A stretch of DNA of 64,000 bases from Pseudoalteromonas rubra (GTDB lineage: Bacteria > Pseudomonadota > Gammaproteobacteria > Enterobacterales > Alteromonadaceae): NCBI RefSeq assembly GCF_005887095.1, contig NZ_PNCI01000017.1:1-64000 (forward strand). The letters run 5' to 3'. Each line of letters starts with the position of its first letter. Position 1 is the first letter of the stretch. The position numbers and the translations under genes were made by a program. The notes beneath the pieces were generated by a model. It was not told the DNA's origin. It ran no database searches and saw only the letters and a list, made by a program, of their open reading frames with translations. Positions 28,533-36,269 of the stretch are shown piece after piece.

Positions 28533-29867
28533 ATGCATGCCAGCAATGAACAATTCGACGCCGCCATTGAGAAACTGGGTACCGCCTTTTTAAATGCCTA
28601 CCCTCGCAAAGGCGCTCAATTGATAAGCCAGCTGACCCCCGAGGAAGCTGCCCGCCTGTTGCATGAGCAGCCCTTGTATATTGTCGTTAAACTCTGGAAG
28701 TATATTCCGCCGGGCAGCGCCAATTCACTTTTCAAGGTCATGGCGCTGCCACTGAGTATAAACCTGCTGCGCCAGCTAGATGCCAATGTTGCAGTCAGCA
28801 TGCTTGCAACGCTCGATGATAGCAAGCGCTCAGTACTGCTCGGCGAGCTCGAAACGCAACACCCAGACTTGGCCAGCGAACTCAAGGAACTGCTGATCTA
28901 CCCTCCAAACACCGCCGCCAGAATGATGGACCGTTCAATTCAGGCGTTTTATGCCGATACCAGCGTGCATGAGACCCTGAGCCAGTTGAAAAAGCTCAAA
29001 AGCAAGATTGCCGATGTACTTTATGTGCTCGGCCCGGACCAGGCTCTGATCGGTGAGCTCACGCTCAATCAGTTACTTGCCAGCTCTGGAAATCAAACGC
29101 TTGGAACGCTGGCAGCCCCAATAAAGGGCAAGCTGGATGTGATGGACCATAAGGACACTGTCGTGGAATTGTTTGAAGGTCTGCGGGCCCGGGCCTTACC
29201 AGTATTAGATGCACAAAAGCAGCTGGTTGGTCAGATCCGCTTTTTTGATGTGTACCAGTCTACCAAAGAAGAGCTCGTCAGCGATATGCAAACCATGGTA
29301 GGTGCCAGTAAAGATGAAAAGGCCCTCTCCAGCAGCTGGTTTGCAGTCAAAAAACGCCTACCCTGGTTACAAATAAATTTGCTCACTGCCTTTGCTGCGG
29401 CGGCGGTAGTTGGTGCGTTTGAAGGGCTTATCGCCCAGGTGACCGCGCTCGCGATTTTGCTGCCAGTTGCCGCCGGACAATCGGGCAATGCCGGTGCCCA
29501 GGCGCTGGCTGTCACTATGCGTGGTTTAACGCTTAGAGAAATCTCCACAAGACAGTGGTATCAGGTGATGCTCAAAGAGATGCTGACCGGATTACTCAAC
29601 GGCCTGGCCATTGCGCTGACCTGCGCCATTGGGGTTTATATCTGGAGTCAGTCGGTTGGGTTAGCCCTGGTGATTGCGCTGGCCTTGATCTGCTCTTTGG
29701 TGATCGCAGGCAGTGCCGGTGCCATTGTGCCCATAGCGTTGAAGAAGTTTGGCCTCGACCCTGCACAATCATCTTCCATTGTACTGACAACCATCACCGA
29801 CATTGCTGGTTTTATGTCATTTTTGGGGATCGCCCTGTTACTCTCGGATATGTTGCCTGTCGGCTAA
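28533..29867 (+). CDS. mgtE: MgtE family magnesium transporter
   Basis: This 444-aa protein has the full MgtE layout: an N-terminal helical domain (about 1-130), a CBS pair (about 135-255) and five membrane helices (about 275-444). Signature segments are LPVAAGQSGNAGAQALAVTMRGL in the membrane domain and TTITDIAGFMSFLGIALLL in the last helix, where the Asp is the Mg2+-coordinating pore residue. The ATG at 28533 follows AGGA by eight bases; a GTG six bases earlier is open but less likely. It probably imports or equilibrates Mg2+ at the inner membrane under control of its cytosolic Mg2+-sensing half and perhaps of the soluble paralogue upstream. Confidence 0.93.
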   Translation: MHASNEQFDAAIEKLGTAFLNAYPRKGAQLISQLTPEEAARLLHEQPLYIVVKLWKYIPPGSANSLFKVMALPLSINLLRQLDANVAVSMLATLDDSKRSVLLGELETQHPDLASELKELLIYPPNTAARMMDRSIQAFYADTSVHETLSQLKKLKSKIADVLYVLGPDQALIGELTLNQLLASSGNQTLGTLAAPIKGKLDVMDHKDTVVELFEGLRARALPVLDAQKQLVGQIRFFDVYQSTKEELVSDMQTMVGASKDEKALSSSWFAVKKRLPWLQINLLTAFAAAAVVGAFEGLIAQVTALAILLPVAAGQSGNAGAQALAVTMRGLTLREISTRQWYQVMLKEMLTGLLNGLAIALTCAIGVYIWSQSVGLALVIALALICSLVIAGSAGAIVPIALKKFGLDPAQSSSIVLTTITDIAGFMSFLGIALLLSDMLPVG

Positions 29868-30112
29868 CAACCTTGCGCCATATCAAGTAACCGCATCTTA
29901 GGGCTGGAAAATGGCAGCCAACTGTCAGACAATCTCCTGGTGATTAAATGGAATTATCTTGAACACAACGTACAAGTCTTCACGGAACCAAGTCCACTCG
30001 AGTCCCCAATTGTCGAGTGAGCTATGCCCACCAGCGCGCCCTCCTCGACCATTTGGGAAGTGGTTCTTTGCTGCCCGACCACATTATATCGGCAGCACAA
30101 AAGGAGTCTCCT
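29868..30112 (+). promoter_or_regulatory. Leader region before deoC with a perfect inverted repeat
   Basis: This 245-bp non-coding stretch precedes deoC-deoD. It contains CACTCGA-N11-TCGAGTG at 29995-30019, a candidate operator or leader hairpin. The frame reading into deoC from 30017 lacks a ribosome binding site and is not part of known DeoC proteins. Confidence 0.4.
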
Positions 30113-30877
30113 ATGTCAATAACAACACTCAAAGAAGCAGCTCAGCTGGCGCTCAACTGTATGGATTTGACCAGCCTGACTGGTACAGAAAGCGACGAGG
30201 ATATTATTCGGCTCTGTCAGCAGGCCAGTTCAGAGCTTGGTTCCGTGGCTGCCATCTGTATCTATCCGCAGTTTATTCCGCTGGCCAGACAGCATCTGGA
30301 TACGAGTATCAAGATTGCCACTGTCAGTAACTTTCCGCACGGCAATAAGGACATTAATGCAGCAGTTGAACAAACTCGTACAGCCATTGCACTCGGCGCC
30401 GATGAAGTCGATGTGGTTTTCCCCTACAGAGCACTCATGGCAGGCGATCCGGAAGTTGGATACCAGCTGGTTCAGCAGTGTAAACAGGCATGTCCCGACC
30501 ATGTCAAACTTAAAGTGATCATTGAGTCCGGTGAGCTCGCTGCACCTGCGCTTATTGCCCGGGCATCGAAAATATCCATAGACGCTGGCGCCGACTTTAT
30601 CAAAACCAGTACAGGTAAAGTGGCTGTGAATGCCACGCTCGACGCAGCCGAAATTATGCTCACTGCAATTAAACACTGTGGTAAAGAGGTCGGATTTAAG
30701 GCGGCCGGTGGTGTGCGCACCGTCGCCGATGCCTGCGACTATCTGGCACAAGCCAGACTTATCATGGGATCTGACTGGATTAGCAAGCAGCACTTCCGAT
30801 TTGGTGCATCTGCCCTGCTCAGCGATGTGCTTGCCACTTTGAGTGGCTCGGATGTTAAGCCAGAAGGAGCATACTAA
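30113..30877 (+). CDS. deoC: Deoxyribose-phosphate aldolase
   Basis: DeoC cleaves 2-deoxyribose 5-phosphate to glyceraldehyde 3-phosphate and acetaldehyde, the last step of deoxynucleoside breakdown. The ATG at 30113 has AAGGAG upstream and starts [22 protein letters not shown], matching the family; the frame is open a further 32 codons upstream without support. The 254-aa product contains [17 protein letters not shown], the Schiff-base lysine region [15 protein letters not shown] and [13 protein letters not shown]. The stop overlaps the deoD start by one base (TAATG), so the two genes are translationally coupled. Confidence 0.96.
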   Translation: MSITTLKEAAQLALNCMDLTSLTGTESDEDIIRLCQQASSELGSVAAICIYPQFIPLARQHLDTSIKIATVSNFPHGNKDINAAVEQTRTAIALGADEVDVVFPYRALMAGDPEVGYQLVQQCKQACPDHVKLKVIIESGELAAPALIARASKISIDAGADFIKTSTGKVAVNATLDAAEIMLTAIKHCGKEVGFKAAGGVRTVADACDYLAQARLIMGSDWISKQHFRFGASALLSDVLATLSGSDVKPEGAY

Positions 30878-31605
30878 TGGCCCATGACAACCACCACACC
30901 ACCGTGCATATCAATGCAGCTGCTGATGCGTTTGCAGATACCGTGCTGCTTCCCGGCGACCCATTGCGGGCAAAGTTTATTGCCGAGCACTTTCTGACAG
31001 ACGTCAAAATCGTCAATACAGTGCGTAACATGCTAGGTTACACCGGCCACTATCAAGGCCACAGAATATCAGTGATGGGCACGGGCATGGGGATCCCCAG
31101 CTGTTCTATCTATGCCAAAGAGCTTATCACGGAATACGGTGTCCAAAACCTGATCCGTGTCGGCAGTTGTGGTGCGGTCTCCGAGCAGGTACAGCTCAGG
31201 GATATCATAGTCGCTATGGGTGCCTGCACCGACTCCAAAGTAAATCGCCTGCGCTTTAAAGATCATGATTTTGCTGCCATCGCCGATTTCAACCTGCTCA
31301 ATGCCTGCGTGAAATCAGCCAGCGAGCTTGCACTAAAAGTACAAGTTGGCAATGTATTTTCATCTGACCTGTTTTATACTCCTCAGCCAGACATGTTTGA
31401 CCTGATGGATACCATGGGGATCCTGGGTGTAGAAATGGAAGCCGCCGGACTATATGGTGTGGCAGCACAATATGGTGCCAGGGCGCTGACGGTACTCACC
31501 GTCGCGGACCATATCACTCAAGATACCCATTTGAGCAGCGATGCCAGACAATCTTCTTTTGAGGAGATGATACAGCTGGCGTTGCTGACAGCCCAGTCAG
31601 TGTAA
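30877..31605 (+). CDS. deoD: Purine nucleoside phosphorylase DeoD type
   Basis: DeoD phosphorolyses purine (deoxy)nucleosides to free base and (deoxy)ribose 1-phosphate in the cytoplasm. This 242-aa hexameric-type enzyme carries [14 protein letters not shown] near the N-terminus (phosphate site), [26 protein letters not shown], and the nucleoside-binding [17 protein letters not shown]. It is coupled to deoC. deoA and deoB are not adjacent. A perfect 10-bp inverted repeat (31615-31642) follows the stop. Confidence 0.96.
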   Translation: MAHDNHHTTVHINAAADAFADTVLLPGDPLRAKFIAEHFLTDVKIVNTVRNMLGYTGHYQGHRISVMGTGMGIPSCSIYAKELITEYGVQNLIRVGSCGAVSEQVQLRDIIVAMGACTDSKVNRLRFKDHDFAAIADFNLLNACVKSASELALKVQVGNVFSSDLFYTPQPDMFDLMDTMGILGVEMEAAGLYGVAAQYGARALTVLTVADHITQDTHLSSDARQSSFEEMIQLALLTAQSV

Positions 31606-31614
31606 CCAGCACTG

Positions 31615-31642
31615 AGCTTGTGCGTGGCACTGCGCACAAGCT
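31615..31642 (+). terminator. Hairpin after deoD
   Basis: A perfect 10-bp stem AGCTTGTGCG/CGCACAAGCT with an 8-nt loop begins ten bases after the deoD stop. There is no T tract, so it may act as a 3'-end stabiliser rather than a true intrinsic terminator. Confidence 0.5.
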
Positions 31643-31689
31643 ACAACAGGTCAGATAATTTCCATTTTCACAACAAATTACTCAGGACT

Positions 31690-32190
31690 ATGACCAAAAC
31701 CCGACAGCTTATTTATGCGGTTGTACTCAACCGGGGATTTTTACTGTTTCCTCTTGTATTGATCAGCCTGCTGGTTGGTAGCATCACCGCGGAAGACATT
31801 CGCTATTTGCTGGGGCACATGGATCAGCATGGCTATCAGAAAGTCATTGAAAACGAATCGACCATCACCATTTTGTTGATTGGGTTTGGGGCTATCATGG
31901 ATGGCCGGAAAATCTTCTCCAAACGTATGCTGGAAAGTAAAAATGACCCAACCCTGGAGCAACACAGCGCACTAAATGCCACCTCTGAATACTATGGCTT
32001 TATGCTGATCGTGATCGGTATTGCCATCGAAATTGTTGATCAAATTACCAGGTATTTACGCACATTTAATATAGATATCATGGCATTTGAAGCCATTTTT
32101 AGCTTGGTATTTAATGTGATTGCGCTCATTGTAATGCTCAAAGCAGCCTACAGAATAGCGGCCATTGATATAGAAGAGCATCAGCTGTAG
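31690..32190 (+). CDS. Hypothetical membrane protein
   Basis: This 166-aa protein has about four hydrophobic segments (roughly residues 10-28, 50-68, 92-112 and 130-154) and begins MTKTRQLIYAVVLNRG at the ATG preceded by AGGA. The frame is open 24 codons further upstream, but that stretch overlaps the deoD hairpin region and lacks a start signal. I do not recognise the family. It is 85 bp from deoD and may not belong to that operon. Confidence 0.6.
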   Translation: MTKTRQLIYAVVLNRGFLLFPLVLISLLVGSITAEDIRYLLGHMDQHGYQKVIENESTITILLIGFGAIMDGRKIFSKRMLESKNDPTLEQHSALNATSEYYGFMLIVIGIAIEIVDQITRYLRTFNIDIMAFEAIFSLVFNVIALIVMLKAAYRIAAIDIEEHQL

Positions 32191-32214
32191 GGACCCTCCA
32201 AATGTCCACACGCC

Positions 32215-32237
32215 CTGTAATACAAAGTAATATACTT
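32215..32237 (+). promoter_or_regulatory. 23-bp upstream element of collar gene 1
   Basis: This sequence is identical to 33002-33024, and each copy lies 70-90 bp before a tail-collar gene. It contains two GTAATA half sites in direct repeat, ten bases apart (one helical turn), which is typical of an activator or regulator site. Confidence 0.6.
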
Positions 32238-32305
32238 GCGGCATTCGTGAATGTAGGATAAAGATTGGTGTAAGTATCTAATATCAAAGCGCTAGGGATT
32301 GTTTT

Positions 32306-32926
32306 ATGTCAACAGAAGCATTTACGGGCGAGCTCATGCCCTTTGTCGGTAATTTTGTCGTAAGAGAGTATCTGGCATGTGACGGCCAGCTTGTCAGCAT
32401 AGGGCAATATACGTCCCTCTACTCAATAATGAGTACCTTTTATGGTGGCGATGGCCGGGTCTCCTTTGCCATGCCAGATCTGCGCGGCCGCAGCCTCATT
32501 GGCCACGGAAAAGCCCCCGACCTAATGTATGATTATCAAATCGGTATGTTTGGGGGTATTGAAGAAAAAACCCTCACTGAATATCACTTACCGACACACA
32601 ATCATACCGCATCGGCTCAGGTACCGCCCATCACTAGCGCCACGGAGTCGTCAATGTTGGTTGCGAACAATAACGCAAATACACCTGCCCCCAATATCAG
32701 CGCTTTCCTTGGCAAACCACAGGATCAAAACTTCTTTGTGTCTAACCCATTTGAATCCGCACAACCAGTTGGGATCAAAGGAATAAATGTAGACGTTCAG
32801 TCTTCTGCCTCGACAAACGTTGGATTGAATAATACAGGCCGGAGCGAGTCTATTGATATCCGCAACCCGGTTCAGGCTGTAAACTGGCTCATTTGTGCAG
32901 ACAACCTCTATCCGCAACGCCCCTAA
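32306..32926 (+). CDS. Tail-collar domain protein (Mdp-like), paralogue 1
   Basis: This 206-aa protein belongs to the phage tail-collar/microcystin-dependent-protein family. The N-terminal collar domain (about residues 1-85) has the hallmark MPFVGNFVVREYLACDGQLVSI, then TFYGGDGRVSFAMPDLRGRSLIGHG. A Gly/Ser/Asn-rich middle and a C-terminal NWLICADNLYP follow. Such proteins are often free-standing in bacterial genomes in two or three tandem copies, and their function is not settled. Two further paralogues follow on the same strand, with no other phage genes nearby. An identical 23-bp element precedes this gene and the next. Confidence 0.9.
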   Translation: MSTEAFTGELMPFVGNFVVREYLACDGQLVSIGQYTSLYSIMSTFYGGDGRVSFAMPDLRGRSLIGHGKAPDLMYDYQIGMFGGIEEKTLTEYHLPTHNHTASAQVPPITSATESSMLVANNNANTPAPNISAFLGKPQDQNFFVSNPFESAQPVGIKGINVDVQSSASTNVGLNNTGRSESIDIRNPVQAVNWLICADNLYPQRP

Positions 32927-33001
32927 TCAGAACTGAGCTTATTCATCAGCGTATATCGGCTCGCATCCGCCGACACCTGCCGATGATGATGTCGGTTTGT
33001 G

Positions 33002-33024
33002 CTGTAATACAAAGTAATATACTT
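33002..33024 (+). promoter_or_regulatory. 23-bp upstream element of collar gene 2
   Basis: This is an exact copy of 32215-32237, with two direct GTAATA half sites, about 73 bp before the second collar gene. The third collar gene has no copy. Confidence 0.6.
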
Positions 33025-33096
33025 CTGAAAAGGGATGAGGTATGGTTGATTTTGACTATAACGTTATTAACAACAATGATTTAGGGAGAGCATGTT

Positions 33097-33714
33097 ATGG
33101 CTGCCGACGCATTTATCGGTGAAATGATGCCGTTTACAGGTAACTTTGCAGTACGCCAATTCGCGGAGTGTGGTGGGCAACTCATTTCTATCTCACAATA
33201 CTCAGCAACCTATGCCATCATGGGCACATTCTATGGTGGCGATGGCAGAAGTACCTTTGCTGTGCCAGATTTACGTGGCAGAAGCCCTGTCAGCAAAGGG
33301 CAAGCACCAGGCTTATCAAATTACCCGTTAGGTAGCAAAGGCGGCAGTGAATCAGTCCAACTGACAACTGCACAGCTCCCTGCTCACTCTCATACAGCAG
33401 CTGCTACTGTCGGCGTATCAAGTGCGGCGACGGCCACCCTATCTGTGGCCTCCAACAATGCCAACAGCCCTGTACCGACATCAACTGCTTACCTTGGCAA
33501 ACCACAAGATTCGAGCTTCTTTGTACCCAGTGCATTTGAAGCAGAGCAACTGGTAGAGATCAAGGGTCCAGAAGTGCAGGTACAATCAGTAATAGAAAAC
33601 GCAACAGTCACAGTAGACAACACGGGTTTGGGCCAGGATGTTGAGTTACTAAGCCCGTTTACCACGATTAACTGGCAAGTGTGTTTGAATGGGCTTTTCC
33701 CATCCCGCGCATAA
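33097..33714 (+). CDS. Tail-collar domain protein (Mdp-like), paralogue 2
   Basis: This 205-aa protein is the closest relative of the preceding gene. It shares the collar start IGEMMPFTGNFAVRQFAECGGQLISI, the YGGDGRSTFAVPDLRGRSPVSKG motif, the AYLGKPQDSSFFVPS segment and the ending NWQVCLNGLFP. The ATG at 33097 follows AGGGAG. A perfect 10-bp hairpin (33734-33759) follows the gene, so it may be a monocistronic unit driven from the upstream element. Confidence 0.9.
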   Translation: MAADAFIGEMMPFTGNFAVRQFAECGGQLISISQYSATYAIMGTFYGGDGRSTFAVPDLRGRSPVSKGQAPGLSNYPLGSKGGSESVQLTTAQLPAHSHTAAATVGVSSAATATLSVASNNANSPVPTSTAYLGKPQDSSFFVPSAFEAEQLVEIKGPEVQVQSVIENATVTVDNTGLGQDVELLSPFTTINWQVCLNGLFPSRA

Positions 33715-33733
33715 TGGCTAATTAGACCACCAG

Positions 33734-33759
33734 GCATCAGGAGTCGACCCTCCTGATGC
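33734..33759 (+). terminator. Hairpin between collar genes 2 and 3
   Basis: A perfect 10-bp stem GCATCAGGAG/CTCCTGATGC with a 6-nt loop starts about 20 bases after the second collar gene. The following sequence is AT-rich (AATTATTTA) but has no uninterrupted T run. Confidence 0.55.
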
Positions 33760-33960
33760 GAATTATTTAGGTTACAAAGCGACACCCGATAGCCTGCCTT
33801 GGTAGGTGGGCCAGACAATGAGTTTATTGTGAGTAACAGGCAACACATAGGATTGAATCGACTGGTGCCTGCCATACCCCTTCGGGCACTGCCATGCGTT
33901 GCATCCATCTGATGTGCTTATTGTAGCAATTTTAACAACATCTAACTGTGAGGTAGAAAT

Positions 33961-34566
33961 ATGACTGTTGAAGCATACCTGGGTGACATGATGCCGTATG
34001 GCGGCGACTTTACTGTAGAAGGTTATGGCCCATGCGACGGTAGTTTGGTGTCAGTCAACCAGAATCAGGCACTATTCACGATACTAGGCACCAAATATGG
34101 CGGTGACGGACGCACCACTTTTGAGCTCCCTGACCTGCGTGGCAGAAGCCCGATACGCTATGGTAAAGGGCGTGGGCAGATTGAATACCCACTAGGCGCT
34201 TTCGCCGGACGAGAAAGAGTCAAACTCCATCCACGTCATTTACCCCCTCACACACATAAGGCCAAAGCAGTCGCCCGGTTTACTATGGTATCGAACAATG
34301 GTAACGCGCTCTTTCCTGATTTTGAAGGCAAAAGTTTTATGGCGCCCATACAACCAACAGGCCCCTTACAGCAATCGCCAGCTCAACTATTCTTCACACC
34401 TTCTGACTTTGAGAAAGCAGATTTCATGAGTCCCATTAAAGGGGTTGAAGTAGAGGCCGAAGTTTATTCAGATTATAATGATAATGTGGATTTTGATATT
34501 CGCAGCCCAGTGTTAGCCATTGGCTGGCAAATCTGTACTTTCGGTGACTACCCAAGGCGCGCTTAA
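33961..34566 (+). CDS. Tail-collar domain protein (Mdp-like), paralogue 3
   Basis: This 201-aa protein is the most diverged of the three. The collar motif is kept (LGDMMPYGGDFTVEGYGPCDGSLVSV, YGGDGRTTFELPDLRGRSPIRYG), as is the C-terminal IGWQICTFGDYP, but the middle is shorter and unlike the other two. The ATG at 33961 follows GAGG. About 245 bp separate it from paralogue 2, and it lacks the shared 23-bp element, so it is probably controlled differently. A CCAGGTGCA/TGCACCTGG hairpin (34577-34595) follows. Confidence 0.88.
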   Translation: MTVEAYLGDMMPYGGDFTVEGYGPCDGSLVSVNQNQALFTILGTKYGGDGRTTFELPDLRGRSPIRYGKGRGQIEYPLGAFAGRERVKLHPRHLPPHTHKAKAVARFTMVSNNGNALFPDFEGKSFMAPIQPTGPLQQSPAQLFFTPSDFEKADFMSPIKGVEVEAEVYSDYNDNVDFDIRSPVLAIGWQICTFGDYPRRA

Positions 34567-34576
34567 TCAATATCAA

Positions 34577-34595
34577 CCAGGTGCAATGCACCTGG
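34577..34595 (+). terminator. Hairpin after collar gene 3
   Basis: A 19-bp near-perfect palindrome (CCAGGTGCA-A-TGCACCTGG) lies ten bases after the stop codon, with no T tract. The next 200 bases to 34798 hold no convincing gene. Confidence 0.45.
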
Positions 34596-34798
34596 ATTGA
34601 CCTGCCAGTCTTATTACTCACCCGCTCTTAGTCACTTTCAACAAACTCATCGATTCGCAGACCCACGCTGTTGCTTCTCTCGCACACGACCATGACTCCA
34701 GCCCCACCATAAAAACCATACCAAAGAATGATAAGAAATATTTATAGCAATCATTAAGCCGTAATCCTGTACAATATTCATCGTACATTAATCCAACT

Positions 34799-35386
34799 CT
34801 ACTCATACACAGGAAAAAACAAGTAATTCAGGTCAATATATGCCATGCAGGCTGTCAGTACCGCTTCGTCCAGTAATGCCTGTGACTTGAATCTCCCTTC
34901 CCAAAACCGACCCGTACAACCCTCTTCTTTATTAGCTCTGCGAGCTATGTCTTCTTTCAGTACCCGCATAAACCAGCTGATATTCGCAAGGCGTATTCTG
35001 AATTCACTGATGTCTGTATCCAGCATACTGCGCTCTGACTCACTCAGCTTATCACTATTAACGAATTTTTGTGTCAGCCAGTTACCTTTAAACAACTTAT
35101 GCCAGCGAATCACTATCGCTTTATCTGATAACCTTTGTGCCTTCTTATCATCCACATACAACACAAGATGTGTGTGATTGCTCATCACAGCATAACCACA
35201 CACCTCAATGCAGAACACCCTGGCCAGAGCCAGTCGTTTTTCGTTTACCCAACCCCTTCTATGTTCATACGACTTACCCGTTAAACGGTCTTCACCGCAC
35301 AAGAATGCTCGACGAACACACCGGGAAATACAGTGATAATATTTGGTATCCGATAAACTGACCTGTTTCTTCCTTGCCATTGGCAT
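34799..35386 (-). pseudogene. Truncated Y1/REP-associated (RAYT-like) transposase
   Basis: This 195-aa fragment is of a Y1 HUH transposase-like protein of the group that usually runs to about 300 aa. The HUH motif is present as SNHTHLVLY (near residue 68), and GCTGRFWEGRFKSQALLDE and CMAYIDLN are the conserved block that normally leads on to further sequence. Here it breaks straight into an unrelated LFFPVYE and a stop, so the C-terminal third is lost. RAYTs bind REP hairpins preceded by GTAG. Such a hairpin lies about 45 bases upstream (35423-35448) and two REP-like copies lie within 370 bp, so the fragment is probably the remnant of the local REP mobiliser. The start at 35386 is the first codon of the open frame. 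Confidence 0.75.
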
Positions 35387-35422
35387 AGTCCATTGTCCTC
35401 AATCCATTGAGTATTACCCAAA

Positions 35423-35448
35423 GGTAGACGGCGCACATCCTGTGCGCC
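35423..35448 (+). repeat. GTAG plus hairpin, REP-like site upstream of the RAYT remnant
   Basis: GTAG is followed after two bases by a perfect 8-bp stem GGCGCACA/TGTGCGCC with a 3-nt loop. This is the canonical GTAG-hairpin form recognised by RAYT proteins, and it sits just upstream of the transposase fragment. Its stem differs from that of repeats A, B and C. Confidence 0.6.
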
Positions 35449-35552
35449 AGTTTAGGGTGAGTAACTTTGAAATTTTGGGATAACCAGTCAAACCCGGATA
35501 TATGTCAGAGCAACACATTTATAGCGAACTGGACCAAACATCAGGTATGGCA

Positions 35553-35642
35553 ACACGGGTAACATAACGAACGGGATAGCGAAAATTCGCTATCCCGCAG
35601 GCCTACTCGGCTTGACATCGCGGGAGCGTCCATATATGTCTT
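35553..35642 (-). repeat. REP-like palindromic repeat, copy B
   Basis: This 90-bp unit nearly matches copy A at 77-166. Its central hairpin is perfect, with 12-bp arms and a 2-nt loop, and is preceded on the minus strand by GTAGGCCTG. It lies in the 382-bp gene-free stretch between the transposase remnant and the immunity candidate of the second RHS locus. Confidence 0.85.
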
Positions 35643-35661
35643 AGAAACTTAGCATGTAACT

Positions 35662-35750
35662 ATACGGGCAACACAACAAACGGGACAACGAAAATTAGCT
35701 ATCCCGCAGGCCTACTCGCTTGACACCGCTGGAACGTCCATATGCCTCTT
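35662..35750 (-). repeat. REP-like palindromic repeat, copy C
   Basis: This 89-bp diverged copy lies 19 bp from copy B in the same orientation, with about a dozen differences and one deleted base. It ends 18 bp from the stop of the second immunity candidate. Confidence 0.8.
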
Positions 35751-35768
35751 TGTAACTTTCCTTCTTGA

Positions 35769-36269
35769 TTAGGTCCTCTTTCCATGCACAAGCTCAAACT
35801 TCGCTTCACCATTTATATAAATTGGAAATATATAAAATTCGTCTTGATATAATGCCAGTTCAAATTTTCTTGTTTTTTCTTGTTGTGAAAATAGATCTAT
35901 ATCACTCAAATAACCACTAAAAAGCTCGTTAGCTCTTAGCACTTCTTCATCAAAGCTCCTTTTTGTCAAAAACACAAAGCAATCAGCAATACCACCTATA
36001 TTTCTCAACACATCAATTAAGGATTCAGCTTTCAGCTCAAGTAGTCCATATGTCTTTATCTGCCCACTTTCATTTTCAGCTTGAGTTTCAATCAAGTTCA
36101 GGGCGAAATCAATTAGCTCAATATCTGTGCTTTTATCAAGCTTTTTCCATATACCCTTGTACCTATTAACCTTGGAATCGGCGGCCCATTCCACACTTTG
36201 TCCATAAGCATAACAATTGTATTCATTTCGAGCCAATAGCTCATTAATGTCCGTAATGTCCACCATCAT
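35769..36269 (-). CDS. Candidate cytosolic immunity protein of the second RHS toxin
   Basis: I do not recognise this 166-aa protein. It has no signal peptide or membrane segment, so it should act in the cytosol. Its start lies inside the toxin gene: the ATG at 36269 overlaps the last 26 bases of the RHS frame and has GGAGG eight bases upstream. This is a tight arrangement typical of toxin/immunity pairs that keeps expression linked. The second ATG at 36266 is an equal possibility. Composition is mixed alpha/beta with many acidic residues. The immunity role is inferred from overlap and position. A cytosolic location implies that the cognate tip attacks an intracellular target. Confidence 0.6.
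   Translation of the reverse strand: MMVDITDINELLARNEYNCYAYGQSVEWAADSKVNRYKGIWKKLDKSTDIELIDFALNLIETQAENESGQIKTYGLLELKAESLIDVLRNIGGIADCFVFLTKRSFDEEVLRANELFSGYLSDIDLFSQQEKTRKFELALYQDEFYIFPIYINGEAKFELVHGKRT

Noticed and set aside
29959..30330. 123-codon frame upstream of and overlapping deoC
   Set aside because: It runs out of frame into deoC, and the composition is not protein-like.
32306..34566. Prophage or tailocin remnant
   Set aside because: Only collar-domain paralogues are present, with no other tail, lysis or replication genes, and this family is common as free-standing genes.
34618..34806. 62-codon minus-strand frame downstream of the transposase remnant, as a possible missing C-terminus
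   Set aside because: The sequence does not look like the C-terminal part of this transposase group and has no conserved motif.
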